Below, in pieces: positions 17,023 to 25,972 of a DNA stretch of 64,000 bases. Source of the stretch: Chitinophaga pendula (GTDB lineage Bacteria > Bacteroidota > Bacteroidia > Chitinophagales > Chitinophagaceae); assembly GCF_020386615.1 (NCBI RefSeq), contig NZ_CP077769.1, forward strand, positions 3,410,001-3,474,000, in the 5' to 3' direction. Within the stretch, counting starts at the first letter, position 1. Every line of letters starts with the position of its first letter. Below the pieces are notes generated by a model, which saw nothing but the letters and a program-made list of their open reading frames with translations, did no database searches and was not told the origin of the DNA. Position numbers and translations under genes: made by a program.

Positions 17023-18915
17023 TTAATATGTCAGCAATACAAGATTACCGTCTACGTCTGAAAGTAGCACAGAATTAGCTTGGCATATAGTAGCCGGGTT
17101 TAGCATGACATCTCCTAACTTATGCTTCCACCGTTCTTTACCCGAGGCGACCTCTATTGCAATAGCCAGTCCATTCCGGAACGGGAATATAGCGATTCCA
17201 TCTTGTTCCAGGATGGCGGATTCGTTATCATCAAAACCATAGCTGGCAGCGGTCTTCCATATCACAGTAGGTGTATTTGCCGTTGTGCTGTATGCCAACA
17301 GTGTACTATCGAATGTACATTTTACGAAGACTTTGCTGCCATCACCGGAGATACCGATTGCTTCATTCAGTCTGGGTTTGCCTATACGCCATATGGTATC
17401 GCCTTTATTGGCATCAAGAGCGGTCAATACCATGTCGGGGCCTGTTATAAATATCCGGCCATTGGCGGCTACCGGCCAACAGGCGGCAGGCGCATAATAT
17501 GCGGAAGGGAAATATTCTTTGGAGGAGCGCGACCATTTCCACAGCAGGCGTCCATTGTGCTGATCCAATGCATAGAAATAATTATCCCATGCGCCAAAAT
17601 AGACCTTCTCCTGGTAGATCAGCGGTTTGGTCTGTATCCACCCTTTGATCCCTTCGAATTCCCACCTCAGTTTTCCTGTGTGTAAGTCGATAGCGCGAAA
17701 CTTTCCATCGCTGGCACCGATATATACAATTCCTTTATCGATTACAGGGCTTCCCAACACCCATTTGTCCGCTTTGAATTGCCAGATCAATTTGCCGGTG
17801 CGGGCATTCAGACAATATATATTACCATCTGCTGATCCGGTAATTACTTTCCCCTCTCCTACTGCTGGAGTTGAGAAAATGCTTTTCCCCGTTTTGAACT
17901 GCCACAATTGTTTACCATTATCGTATGCGTAAGCATGCATTATTCCATCGCGATCGCCGACATATATCCTGTTTGCATCATAGGTAGCAGCTGCAGAAAT
18001 GCCAGCCGGCACATTAATACGCCATTTTATAATGACTTGTGGGTAGTTGTGATTCACGGAAAGATCAGGCACCTGCTTGTCTTTACTATAGACATGATGC
18101 TGTAAAGATAATTGCAGCCATGATGTCACTTTATTTAATACCGGATTGGATTCTGCGAAACTGATACTGTCGGGAGTGAGGCTGACCAGGGTGTATCCTA
18201 CCTCCTGATGGCTCCGGCTCCCTTTACTATCCGGATTAGTTCTTGCCATGACGCCCGGCAGTCCGTCGAAGTTCATTTTCCTGTTGCTATGTCCATGTCC
18301 CACTAAAACGACCGGTACTCCATTTTCTTTGAAGAGTCCGGTAAGCTTATACCAGTTACTCATGCCATCATTGAGGGGGTAGTGTGTGAAGGGTATCACT
18401 ACCTGACCTTTCAACTTTGCGGCTTTAACTTCATCCGTTACCCATTTGAGGTCGGGTGGTGAAATATATCCATCTCCTCTATGTAATATAGGACCTGTCT
18501 GGAAACCGATGAAGCGAATATTACCATGGGAAAAGCTGATGTTGTGGTGGCCGAATATTTCTTTGAATACAGTGTTGCCGGATTCTGACCATTTAGTGTC
18601 GTGATTGCCAGGGACTATATAGTAAGGTTTTTTTAGTTTATCCAATATCGCCTTTGCTATCCGGAGGTCATTTCCGAATCCGAAATCGCTGATGTCGCCT
18701 GTCAGTATTGTAAACTGTATATCGTCTATTTTATTAATGTCCTCTACGGATTGTTGTAATGCCACTGTGTTCGAACTTCTGTCCATTACGTGTGTGTCTG
18801 TTAGCCAGGCGAAGCGGAAACTTTTATTTGCCTGCTGGGCGCGGACAGCAGGTAAAAAGGATAAAAGGCATATGATAGTGGCCCCAATGATGGGTTTTGC
18901 TAAGCATTTTTTCAT
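17023..18915 (-). CDS. Secreted metallophosphoesterase fused to a PQQ-type beta-propeller
   Basis: From the preferred ATG at 18915 the protein has 630 residues and a signal peptide ending in VRAQ. The N-terminal half is a calcineurin-like phosphoesterase with the full metal motif set: LTDTH, GDISD, GNHDT, FTHYP and GHGHS. The C-terminal half (about 300-630) is a propeller of PQQ/BamB-type repeats with recurring units such as GKQLWQFKTGKSIFSTP and GKLIWQF. The family cleaves phosphoesters using two metal ions. The propeller may bind protein or substrate. The gene is divergent from a LacI-type regulator with operators between them, suggesting control by a sugar or sugar phosphate. An in-frame ATG four codons upstream is also possible. 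Confidence 0.88.
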   Translation of the reverse strand: MKKCLAKPIIGATIICLLSFLPAVRAQQANKSFRFAWLTDTHVMDRSSNTVALQQSVEDINKIDDIQFTILTGDISDFGFGNDLRIAKAILDKLKKPYYIVPGNHDTKWSESGNTVFKEIFGHHNISFSHGNIRFIGFQTGPILHRGDGYISPPDLKWVTDEVKAAKLKGQVVIPFTHYPLNDGMSNWYKLTGLFKENGVPVVLVGHGHSNRKMNFDGLPGVMARTNPDSKGSRSHQEVGYTLVSLTPDSISFAESNPVLNKVTSWLQLSLQHHVYSKDKQVPDLSVNHNYPQVIIKWRINVPAGISAAATYDANRIYVGDRDGIMHAYAYDNGKQLWQFKTGKSIFSTPAVGEGKVITGSADGNIYCLNARTGKLIWQFKADKWVLGSPVIDKGIVYIGASDGKFRAIDLHTGKLRWEFEGIKGWIQTKPLIYQEKVYFGAWDNYFYALDQHNGRLLWKWSRSSKEYFPSAYYAPAACWPVAANGRIFITGPDMVLTALDANKGDTIWRIGKPRLNEAIGISGDGSKVFVKCTFDSTLLAYSTTANTPTVIWKTAASYGFDDNESAILEQDGIAIFPFRNGLAIAIEVASGKERWKHKLGDVMLNPATICQANSVLLSDVDGNLVLLTY

Positions 18916-18998
18916 AGATCTATTCAATATGTGGATTGATTATAGCGACACAGATAAAATTATTCTTAAATATTTACGCGCAAACATTTTTGCAAACA

Positions 18999-19008
18999 CA
19001 AACGTTTG
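18999..19008. promoter_or_regulatory. LacI-type operator copy 1
   Basis: The perfect palindrome CAAACGTTTG with a central CG is typical of LacI/GalR-family sites. It lies 84 bp upstream of the metallophosphoesterase start. Confidence 0.65.
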
Positions 19009-19130
19009 ATCTAGGTAAATAGGCGATAGTGGATTAGCTGGTCGTTCAATTGTCGTGTTATCTTATTGGGTTTAATGCTCTAATAATCATAGCTGTTACA
19101 TAGTAAAGCCCCATTTATGCAGTGATTACA

Positions 19131-19140
19131 CAAACGTTTG
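19131..19140. promoter_or_regulatory. LacI-type operator copy 2
   Basis: An identical CAAACGTTTG palindrome lies 132 bp from copy 1 and about 190 bp before the LacI-family start. Two sites could allow looping by a tetramer or separate control of the two genes. Confidence 0.65.
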
Positions 19141-19330
19141 TATTAAAAATATACCATATGCGAATCAATTCATTTAAATTGCGAGGAGGTAGGCTATGTG
19201 TGTTCAATGTGGATGGCGTTATATTTTCTAAACATCTAACTATTTCAAATATAAATGCCCACTAACGTTTCCTTTTTTTATAACTTAGTCTTTCAGCCCC
19301 ATTATATACTAAATAACAAGTTTTATTAAT

Positions 19331-20359
19331 ATGTCAAAACTGCCGACTATTAAACAGATTGCTCTTGCCCTGAATATATCAGTTTCCACGGTATCCAGGG
19401 CATTGCATGACCATCCCAGTATCGGGTTGGTGACCCGGATTAAGGTAAAAAAAATGGCAGCTGAGTTGAATTATGAGCCGAATCAGACCGCTATATCTCT
19501 TCAAAAGGGTAAGACCAATACGATAGGTGTGGTCTTACCCGAGTTATCAGAATATTTTTTTTCTTCGTTGGTGAGTGCTATCGAGGAAACGGCATATAAG
19601 AAGAATTACACGGTATTACTGGCACAATCGCATGACGATCCGGAGAAGGAAAAGCAATTGATCGAGAAGATGAAAAGTCACCGGGTGGACGGTCTGCTGG
19701 TTTCTCTAGCGAAGGACACCTCTTCGTTTGAGCATTTCGAGCGTTTGAAAAAGTACCAGATACCCGTGGTATTCCTGGACCGGATACCTGATATTCCGAA
19801 TATCCACTCGGTATCCTGTAATATTGAGACCGGAACTGTTGCGGCGGTAAACTATCTGCTACAGCAAGGTCATCGTACCATTGGCATGATCAACGGGCCG
19901 GAGACATTGTTGGCCAGCCAGGAAAGAAAGGAGGGATATATCAAGTCGATGATCAAGAACCGGTTAAAATATGATCCTGCCCTGGTATTACATTGCGACC
20001 TGACAGAGGGAGGTACGGCGGCGGCTCTCAAGGAGTTATTAAGCTATAAACGCAAGGTGACAGCGATCGTTACGTTTAATGATTATATCGCATTGTTTGC
20101 CATCAAACACGTCCGGCAACTTCACCTTGCACAGGATGCTTTACCGGTTTTCATCAGCTATTCCAATCTGCCTCTCATTCATTACATGGATTATAAACCT
20201 ATTGCCTCTGTGGAGCAATTTCCATATTTGCAGGGGGAAAAGGCAACTGATATATTATTAGACCTACTCTCCAAAAAAGAACGTCAGGTGGCAAATAATA
20301 AAGCCTTTTACAACATTGTGATCGATTCGGAACTGGTGTTGGAGCAACCGCCTCTTTGA
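19331..20359 (+). CDS. LacI/GalR-family transcriptional regulator
   Basis: The 342-residue protein has the LacI helix-turn-helix and hinge (TIKQIALALNISVSTVSRAL, then the NQTAISLQKGKT region) followed by a periplasmic-binding-protein-like sensor domain (TIGVVLPELSEYFFSSLVSAIE, VNYLLQQGHRTIGMINGP). In the family it binds a palindromic operator and responds to a sugar-type ligand. Two candidate operators lie upstream, between it and the divergent metallophosphoesterase gene. Local autoregulation is therefore likely. Confidence 0.95.
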   Translation: MSKLPTIKQIALALNISVSTVSRALHDHPSIGLVTRIKVKKMAAELNYEPNQTAISLQKGKTNTIGVVLPELSEYFFSSLVSAIEETAYKKNYTVLLAQSHDDPEKEKQLIEKMKSHRVDGLLVSLAKDTSSFEHFERLKKYQIPVVFLDRIPDIPNIHSVSCNIETGTVAAVNYLLQQGHRTIGMINGPETLLASQERKEGYIKSMIKNRLKYDPALVLHCDLTEGGTAAALKELLSYKRKVTAIVTFNDYIALFAIKHVRQLHLAQDALPVFISYSNLPLIHYMDYKPIASVEQFPYLQGEKATDILLDLLSKKERQVANNKAFYNIVIDSELVLEQPPL

Positions 20360-20447
20360 CCGGGAATCGGATGGTGGTAAAATCACTCAACCGTTTGCAC
20401 AAAAAACCATCAATCATATTTAGTACGTTTGCATTATCAGTAACGAT

Positions 20448-20513
20448 ATGAACATTATATGCGTTGCCAAAGATATTCCAGGTAAATGTACCTGTTTGAT
20501 CAGTGAACAATAA
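20448..20513 (+). CDS. Possible 21-residue leader peptide
   Basis: An ATG at 20448 opens a 21-codon frame (MNIICVAKDIPGKCTCLISE plus Q) that ends just before a strong terminator. A -7-like box TACGTTTG lies at 20424-20431. The frame contains a hairpin whose left arm can also pair with part of the terminator stem. It may be an attenuator leader peptide, a small protein or a chance frame inside an sRNA. No homolog is known to me. Confidence 0.35.
   Translation: MNIICVAKDIPGKCTCLISEQ
20479..20494 (+). promoter_or_regulatory. Hairpin with an alternative pairing partner in the terminator
   Basis: CAGGTA (20479-20484) pairs with TACCTG (20489-20494) over a 4-nt loop. The same CAGGTA could instead pair with a second TACCTG at 20525-20530, which lies in the terminator's left arm. 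This mutually exclusive pairing is the layout of an attenuator. Confidence 0.4.
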
Positions 20514-20519
20514 AAAGTA

Positions 20520-20545
20520 AAGGCTACCTGGGGTAGCCTTTTTTT
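20520..20545 (+). terminator. Rho-independent terminator
   Basis: AAGGCTACC (20520-20528), a TGG loop, GGTAGCCTT (20532-20540) and a run of T to 20545. This is one of the clearest intrinsic terminators in the window. It ends either the LacI gene transcript or the small unit at 20448. Confidence 0.9.
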
Positions 20546-20900
20546 ATCCTTTTATACTATATTTCTCCGAATGCTGATACCGTAGTTCTACCTGTTCTTC
20601 TATTGCGATAATAATCAGATAGTTATGCTAATTTTTTTTGGTTGTATTCTTTAATTTATTTACCTTCACATGGTAAATATTCAGTATACCATATATAATT
20701 ATATTGAATGCCCTTTAACTAGCCCTATAGTGATTGTAAGCCCCAGCAGCGATAGTCATATTTCATAAAAAATTTTCATTGTCATGTAGATCCAGTCTCC
20801 TGTACTGGATAATACCTGGTAATACGACCACATTTGATGTCTTAAGGAAGCAAATAAAACAAGATAACCATTACATCACCCCATTCAAAACGCTTATGCT
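20546..20900. other. AT-rich intergenic stretch
   Basis: These 355 bp before the cytochrome-like gene hold no convincing gene. A 7-bp inverted repeat ATTTACC-N7-GGTAAAT lies at 20658-20678. The rest is AT-rich and presumably carries the promoter of the gene at 20901. Confidence 0.4.
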
Positions 20901-22448
20901 ATGAAAAAAGCAATCCCTGTATTGTTGATCGTTATTGTCGGAATAGGCATCTGGCTCTTCGGTAAGAGTAAAAACAGTACTCCCCTACCAAAGCAGGAGT
21001 CTTCAGCTGAACAATACAATTTTGACATTGTGATCGATACACTCATTCCCAATGACGTTGTGCCTAATGCCACCCCTGAACAGTTGGTATCTTTTGCCTG
21101 GAATCAGTTCTTTGCCGTGAACTGGCAATCTACTTATACCCCCCAAAATCCGAGAAGGGGTTATGCTGATCCGAATTGGTCGTATACAACGGAGACTAAT
21201 CCGTATCCGTTGAATCCGCTGGTATGGGAGACTTACGCTCACCGTATAGAATTCCGGCCTTACAACGATACCATACTGCGATTCGATAAAGTGCCTATAT
21301 ATAAATATAAGCCCCAGATTATGAAAGATCCGAATACGGATATTACCTTACTTAATAACCTGGATGAAAACAATGAAATAGGTTCCTGTAATCTCTATGC
21401 CAATGTGAATGTAGCAGGCACTACACAACAGGTACTTTATCAGGCGAAGGTAAACCGCGACGAGTACCAATACATAGCCAATACTTTCAAGAATAGTACT
21501 GCGCGAAACAGGGCGGCAGCCAATACAAGCAAGGCCATATCACTTGATTCCGCTTACTATAAGGGCGCTAAGAACAGCTGTAACTGTCCTCCTTCTTACA
21601 ACCTTATATGTTTACCTTGTGGTGGTGCTATTAACCCATCTACTAAAAAGCCGTTTACCGGTGCTATGGAGGTGAAGACTGCCTGGCGGGAATCGCAAAA
21701 TCCGGAAGAGGATAAAAAGCGGTACTTCACGCGTACAGTTATTACTTATGAAAAAAGAAACCAGCAATTGTACGCTATGAATAAGACCTATTTGCTGATA
21801 GGTATGCATATTATTCACAAGACCAGTAATTATCCCGATTTTATTTTTACCACCTTTGAACACGTGGATGTAGAGAAGACTCATATGGGGTATATTGAGT
21901 TGAATGGTAAGATAACTCCGGGCACCCAACCTGATACCTTTAGGCGTAGACATCCCATTCCTGCAGTTGTCGATTCCAGTACGGCATATGCCCACCGGCT
22001 ACTAAACAAGACGAATCCTACCTCTATCTGGCAAAATTACCGCTTGGTAGGTGTTCAGTCCCAACCCAGCAATGATTCCACTGCTTTCAGCTTCTTCCTG
22101 GCGAATTATGTGATAGAATCAGATAAGAATCTATCCGATTTCAGGGGCAGTAGTTTAATAAACCCTTTCGACGGTGGCGTAAACGTGTTATTGCAAAACG
22201 GGCAAAAAACAGCGCAAGGTTATAGGGTTGTATCGCAAGGAGGTTGCCAGGGTTGTCATGGTGCAACGCAAATTATAAATGGTACCGATCTTTCTTTTTT
22301 GCTTGTTCCCGATAGTAGCTTCTTTCTGGCACCAGACCCGTATAACTATGCGGATAGCGGTAGCACGAGTAAGCTGGACAGGTACAAGGCATTATTTACC
22401 AGAATGAGAACGGAGTTGCAAACGATAAAAAAAAGTAAAAATAAATAA
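20901..22448 (+). CDS. Membrane-anchored protein with one c-type haem motif
   Basis: The 515-residue protein has one N-terminal membrane helix (about 5-21) and is otherwise exported. A single haem-attachment motif CQGCH lies near the C-terminus (in SQGGCQGCHGA, about residue 450). A cysteine-rich patch (NSCNCPPSYNLICLPC) in the middle may form disulfides or bind metal. The N-terminal part has AWNQFFAVNW, a motif I have seen in uncharacterised cytochrome-like proteins. It is probably an envelope redox protein. No electron partner gene is adjacent. It ends at a terminator shared with the convergent TonB receptor gene. Confidence 0.65.
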   Translation: MKKAIPVLLIVIVGIGIWLFGKSKNSTPLPKQESSAEQYNFDIVIDTLIPNDVVPNATPEQLVSFAWNQFFAVNWQSTYTPQNPRRGYADPNWSYTTETNPYPLNPLVWETYAHRIEFRPYNDTILRFDKVPIYKYKPQIMKDPNTDITLLNNLDENNEIGSCNLYANVNVAGTTQQVLYQAKVNRDEYQYIANTFKNSTARNRAAANTSKAISLDSAYYKGAKNSCNCPPSYNLICLPCGGAINPSTKKPFTGAMEVKTAWRESQNPEEDKKRYFTRTVITYEKRNQQLYAMNKTYLLIGMHIIHKTSNYPDFIFTTFEHVDVEKTHMGYIELNGKITPGTQPDTFRRRHPIPAVVDSSTAYAHRLLNKTNPTSIWQNYRLVGVQSQPSNDSTAFSFFLANYVIESDKNLSDFRGSSLINPFDGGVNVLLQNGQKTAQGYRVVSQGGCQGCHGATQIINGTDLSFLLVPDSSFFLAPDPYNYADSGSTSKLDRYKALFTRMRTELQTIKKSKNK

Positions 22449-22456
22449 TGTACAAG

Positions 22457-22496
22457 ACCACCTGCGATCTGCGATTACAGGTCGCAGGTGGTTTTT
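22457..22496. terminator. Bidirectional terminator
   Basis: ACCACCTGCGA (22457-22467) and TCGCAGGTGGT (22482-22492) form an 11-bp perfect stem followed by TTTT, between the convergent cytochrome-like and TonB receptor genes. Confidence 0.88.
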
Positions 22497-22504
22497 GGCT
22501 GTTT

Positions 22505-25282
22505 TTAAAGGTTCAATGATAGTCTGGCAAACAGGAAGCGGCCGTTGAATCCGAACTGTTGGGCAGTTCTGGAGTAGAGGAAACGACCGGAACTTTGATT
22601 GCCCACGGAGAGTTTATCCGGATATATGTCAAACAGGTTATTAGCACCTAGTGTCAACCGTAACGCCGGCATAAAGTTATAACTAACACTAAGGTCTGTC
22701 ACGACTTTCCCACTATATACATCCTGGTTAGCTACAATATTAGTAGCTTCCTGCACCTCTCCGAAATACACATTTCTCAGAAAGAATCCCCACTTGTGAA
22801 TAGCATAGTTCAGCGACAGGTTTGCTTTTGTCTGGGGCACTGCCTTTTCCAGGTAGATCCGGCTGGCGTCGTCGAAATAGGTACTTTCCTTTCCTTTGAG
22901 TAAGGCAGAAGAATTTATGGGTCCCACCAGGGCTGTTTTTGCAAATGTGCCGGAAAGATCCACTTTCAGATGTCCTTTTCCGGGGTGTATTGCATAGGTG
23001 ATCACTACATCTACTCCTCTGGTCTCTGTATTAATAGCATTCGCAAAAAAACGGGCGGTCTGCGCGTTGGCGGACCTGAGGATATTATAGATCTCCTGTT
23101 CCTGAGGAGTACCGGTCCTGTTACCAGAGAATTGGCCTGTATATACGATACGATCGTTGATGCGGATATAATATCCATCTACCGTCAATTTCAGGGGACC
23201 AAGGTTGCTGGTGATGCCCACACTATAGCTATTAGAGGTCTCTTCTTTCAATTTGGGTATTCCGAGCAGGCCGGCTACACGGCTGTCATTTGTGAAGGTA
23301 CCTGATTCTACGAAGGCGCCATCAATGAAAACGCTGGAAGTAGCGCTAAAATATCGTTGGTGTAACGAAGGCGCCCGGAACCCTGTGCTGGCGGCTGCCC
23401 TTAATAAGAATTTGGGGCTAAACTGGTATCGGCTAGCTATTTTCCAGTTCAGTGTGGAGCCGAAATCGGAATAGTTCTCAAACCTTAATGCAGCATCTAC
23501 CAGGAATTGTTTTGTGATATTGAGTTCCACATCGCCATAAGTAGCTACGGAGGTACGGGTCGCATTAATGGCGTTATCCGGGCTGAAGCCAGGGAAACTT
23601 TGGGCGCCACCGGCAAAGGGACTTCCATTTGCAGCGAAACGCGTAGGCACATTTCCTCTAGGATCGGGGATCAGGATAGGTCTACCTGCTCCATCGGTAC
23701 CTATATTCAGCGCATTTCCGTAGTTAGTGTACGAGGATGCTTCCCCTGGTAGGATGCGGTAGTTTTCATATCTATGCTCTGCGCCAAAGGCCAGGTTAAT
23801 GCCGCTGAGTGCCTGGTCAAAAAAACGGCTGAAATCAAGGTTGGTTGTATTCTGTTGGAAGCGATACCCACCTGCCTGGAATCGTGTAGGAGATGATTTG
23901 AGCAGGGAGGCATTTAAGGTCTGATCTACGCTAAAGTCCACACCATTCTGGCCATAGGTATTGCTAAAATCGACCTTCCATTCTCCTAGGTCTCCTCTTA
24001 TTCCAGTAGCCAGTGACTTATCTCTATTGTCTGTAACGATCAGCGGAAGGAATCCATTGGGATAGATGGTATCATTTGTCTGTACCAGTTGTGACGGCGT
24101 TCTGTAAAAAGCGGCAGCTTCTCCATGCCGATAATTCAGCCCACCGAATGCGTATACTTCTGCATGGTCACTTACCGGCAGGGAGGCATTTAAGAACAAG
24201 CTACCTCCACGGTTAGCTGACTGACCGATCCGGGAACTAAAATCCTTTCGGTTGAGCCCCCTTTTCTGTAATTCCTGTTCTGTAATGTCTTTCCCTTTAG
24301 GTGATCCGGGTACATCTGCCAGTGCAGGGTCATTATAATCGGAAAAGATGGTACCATTGAATATACCTGAGCGATTGGTATAGTTGCGATAGTCGTAGGA
24401 TCCTGCAAGGTTAATAAACCCGCCTTTGTTTCCTAATGGCAGGCCATAATTAATATTAGCCTGAACGGTCTGTCCATCGAAATTATTCTCTGACAGTTTA
24501 GATACGTAAGCACCTGTAGATACATTTACATTCAATTTATTCACCTCATCATTCAGTATGATGTTGATCACGCCGGCGATAGCGTCTGAGCCATACTGTG
24601 CAGCAGCTCCATCTCTCAATATTTCGATCCGTTTTATTGCTGCCGTGGGAATGGCGTTCATATCGGTACCTACGGAGCCTTTTCCGAAGCTACCATTGAT
24701 ATTAACAAGAGAGGTGGTATGCCTTCTTTTACCATTGATCAATACAAGGACCTGATCTGGCCCCAGTCCGCGCAGCGATGCAGGATCGATATGATCGGTT
24801 CCATCTGACAAGGTTTGTGTATTAGCGGAAAAGGAAGGAGCTATATAATTAAGTATCTGGTTAATACTGACCTGTGGAGCGTACTGGGTGATCTGTTTTA
24901 CATCCACAACGTCGACCGGGACTGCCGTCGAAAGTTGACTGCGGGGGGCACTCCTTGATCCAAGCACTACTACTTCATTCAAACCTTCGGCTGCTGACAG
25001 GGAAAAATCGATTGTCTGTTGCTGTCCGGATGTTACTGTCACACTTTTTTCCGCAGACTGGTACCCGATATAGCTGACATTCAGGACATACTGACCGGGT
25101 TGTACATTGAGTTTATAATGGCCTTTCGCATCTGTCGTTGTTCCGATATTACGCCCGACAAGTTTGACAGTAGCACCAACAAGGGGTTGATTATTATCCG
25201 TAACACTTCCTTCAATAGACTGTGCATAGGCGGAAAAGGAGATAAGCAGGCACCAGAGCAGGGTGTAGAGTTTTGGTTTCAT
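22505..25282 (-). CDS. TonB-dependent outer-membrane receptor with carboxypeptidase-D-like N-terminal domain
   Basis: From the ATG at 25282 the protein has 925 residues with a signal peptide (LLISFSAYAQS). It then has a carboxypeptidase-regulatory-like beta sandwich (about 20-105, SIEGSVTDNNQPLVGATVKL), a plug domain with RDGAAAQYGSDAIAGVINI and a C-terminal beta barrel ending in aromatic-rich strands. Plug motifs place it with siderophore- and vitamin-type receptors rather than the SusC group. No SusD gene is next to it. It imports a ligand across the outer membrane using TonB energy; the ligand cannot be told. A longer frame to 25327 would put 15 residues before the signal peptide and is unlikely. 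Confidence 0.92.
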   Translation of the reverse strand: MKPKLYTLLWCLLISFSAYAQSIEGSVTDNNQPLVGATVKLVGRNIGTTTDAKGHYKLNVQPGQYVLNVSYIGYQSAEKSVTVTSGQQQTIDFSLSAAEGLNEVVVLGSRSAPRSQLSTAVPVDVVDVKQITQYAPQVSINQILNYIAPSFSANTQTLSDGTDHIDPASLRGLGPDQVLVLINGKRRHTTSLVNINGSFGKGSVGTDMNAIPTAAIKRIEILRDGAAAQYGSDAIAGVINIILNDEVNKLNVNVSTGAYVSKLSENNFDGQTVQANINYGLPLGNKGGFINLAGSYDYRNYTNRSGIFNGTIFSDYNDPALADVPGSPKGKDITEQELQKRGLNRKDFSSRIGQSANRGGSLFLNASLPVSDHAEVYAFGGLNYRHGEAAAFYRTPSQLVQTNDTIYPNGFLPLIVTDNRDKSLATGIRGDLGEWKVDFSNTYGQNGVDFSVDQTLNASLLKSSPTRFQAGGYRFQQNTTNLDFSRFFDQALSGINLAFGAEHRYENYRILPGEASSYTNYGNALNIGTDGAGRPILIPDPRGNVPTRFAANGSPFAGGAQSFPGFSPDNAINATRTSVATYGDVELNITKQFLVDAALRFENYSDFGSTLNWKIASRYQFSPKFLLRAAASTGFRAPSLHQRYFSATSSVFIDGAFVESGTFTNDSRVAGLLGIPKLKEETSNSYSVGITSNLGPLKLTVDGYYIRINDRIVYTGQFSGNRTGTPQEQEIYNILRSANAQTARFFANAINTETRGVDVVITYAIHPGKGHLKVDLSGTFAKTALVGPINSSALLKGKESTYFDDASRIYLEKAVPQTKANLSLNYAIHKWGFFLRNVYFGEVQEATNIVANQDVYSGKVVTDLSVSYNFMPALRLTLGANNLFDIYPDKLSVGNQSSGRFLYSRTAQQFGFNGRFLFARLSLNL

Positions 25283-25570
25283 ACGATTACATTTTATTGG
25301 AGCAATTGAACAAGAGGTTGACGTCATCCCGGATATAGGGACGAATATCTATAACAATAATGCAGGGGCATATGTTTCCTGTAGCCTTTACAGACCGTAT
25401 ATGATTGGTTGATTATTGCCCTGTACATCACTTTGACCAGGAATCCGAGGCTTATAAAGCAGACGTCCATCATTTCAGGACGCTAAATTAGGCAACAGTA
25501 GCGAGGTAAACAATAGTCTATAAAATTAATAGGATAATATTTTCAAACACTCCCAACACGATAAGTTTTA
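25283..25570. promoter_or_regulatory. Upstream region of the TonB receptor
   Basis: These 288 bp upstream of the receptor start also follow the stop of the DUF1634 gene. I looked for B12-, SAM- and TPP-type riboswitch cores on the minus strand and saw none. No hairpin with a T run was found. Confidence 0.3.
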
Positions 25571-25951
25571 TCAGCCCAGTCCTCCTTGTATACTGACAAA
25601 AATGATCGTTAGTACGATAAGAGTGATCACTACGTACAGCTTATCTTTTTCCAAGGCGAAGCCTATGAGAGAGAACACAACGCGCATCACGGGTGTTGCA
25701 AAGAGCAGTATAATTCCAAGCATGATGAGGGATCTGCCATGCCCGGCTGCGATACCATGGAATATATCTTTCAGTATCGCCAGCATATCATGATCCTGCT
25801 CTTCGAATCTGGGATAGTTTACTATTTCCTGTCCATGTCTATATAAATATATAGCGCCCCCCAATAAAGCAATGGCCATGGAGCTCCATACACCCCACCG
25901 TAGCAGGTTGCCGATCACGTATTGCAGGTCTTTATCTTTAACTTTTTCCAT
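25571..25951 (-). CDS. DUF1634 membrane protein
   Basis: The 126-residue protein has three predicted membrane helices (about 17-32, 65-90 and 100-125) and matches DUF1634, including the WGVWSSMAIALLGG and GIILLFATPVMRV segments. This family is commonly found next to TSUP-family (TauE/SafE) transporters, as here, where it lies 21 bp downstream of one. It is probably an accessory subunit of that transporter. The biochemical role is unknown. Confidence 0.85.
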   Translation of the reverse strand: MEKVKDKDLQYVIGNLLRWGVWSSMAIALLGGAIYLYRHGQEIVNYPRFEEQDHDMLAILKDIFHGIAAGHGRSLIMLGIILLFATPVMRVVFSLIGFALEKDKLYVVITLIVLTIIFVSIQGGLG

Positions 25952-25972
25952 TGTGTATTTAATTAGGACATA

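Larger units (their letters stand above)
18916..19330. promoter_or_regulatory. Divergent control region with two LacI-type operators
   Basis: These 415 bp separate the metallophosphoesterase and LacI-family genes. They contain two identical 10-bp palindromes CAAACGTTTG and otherwise AT-rich sequence. No gene was found. Confidence 0.6.

Noticed and set aside
25283..25570. Cobalamin or SAM riboswitch upstream of the TonB receptor
   Set aside because: No conserved core elements were found on the minus strand.
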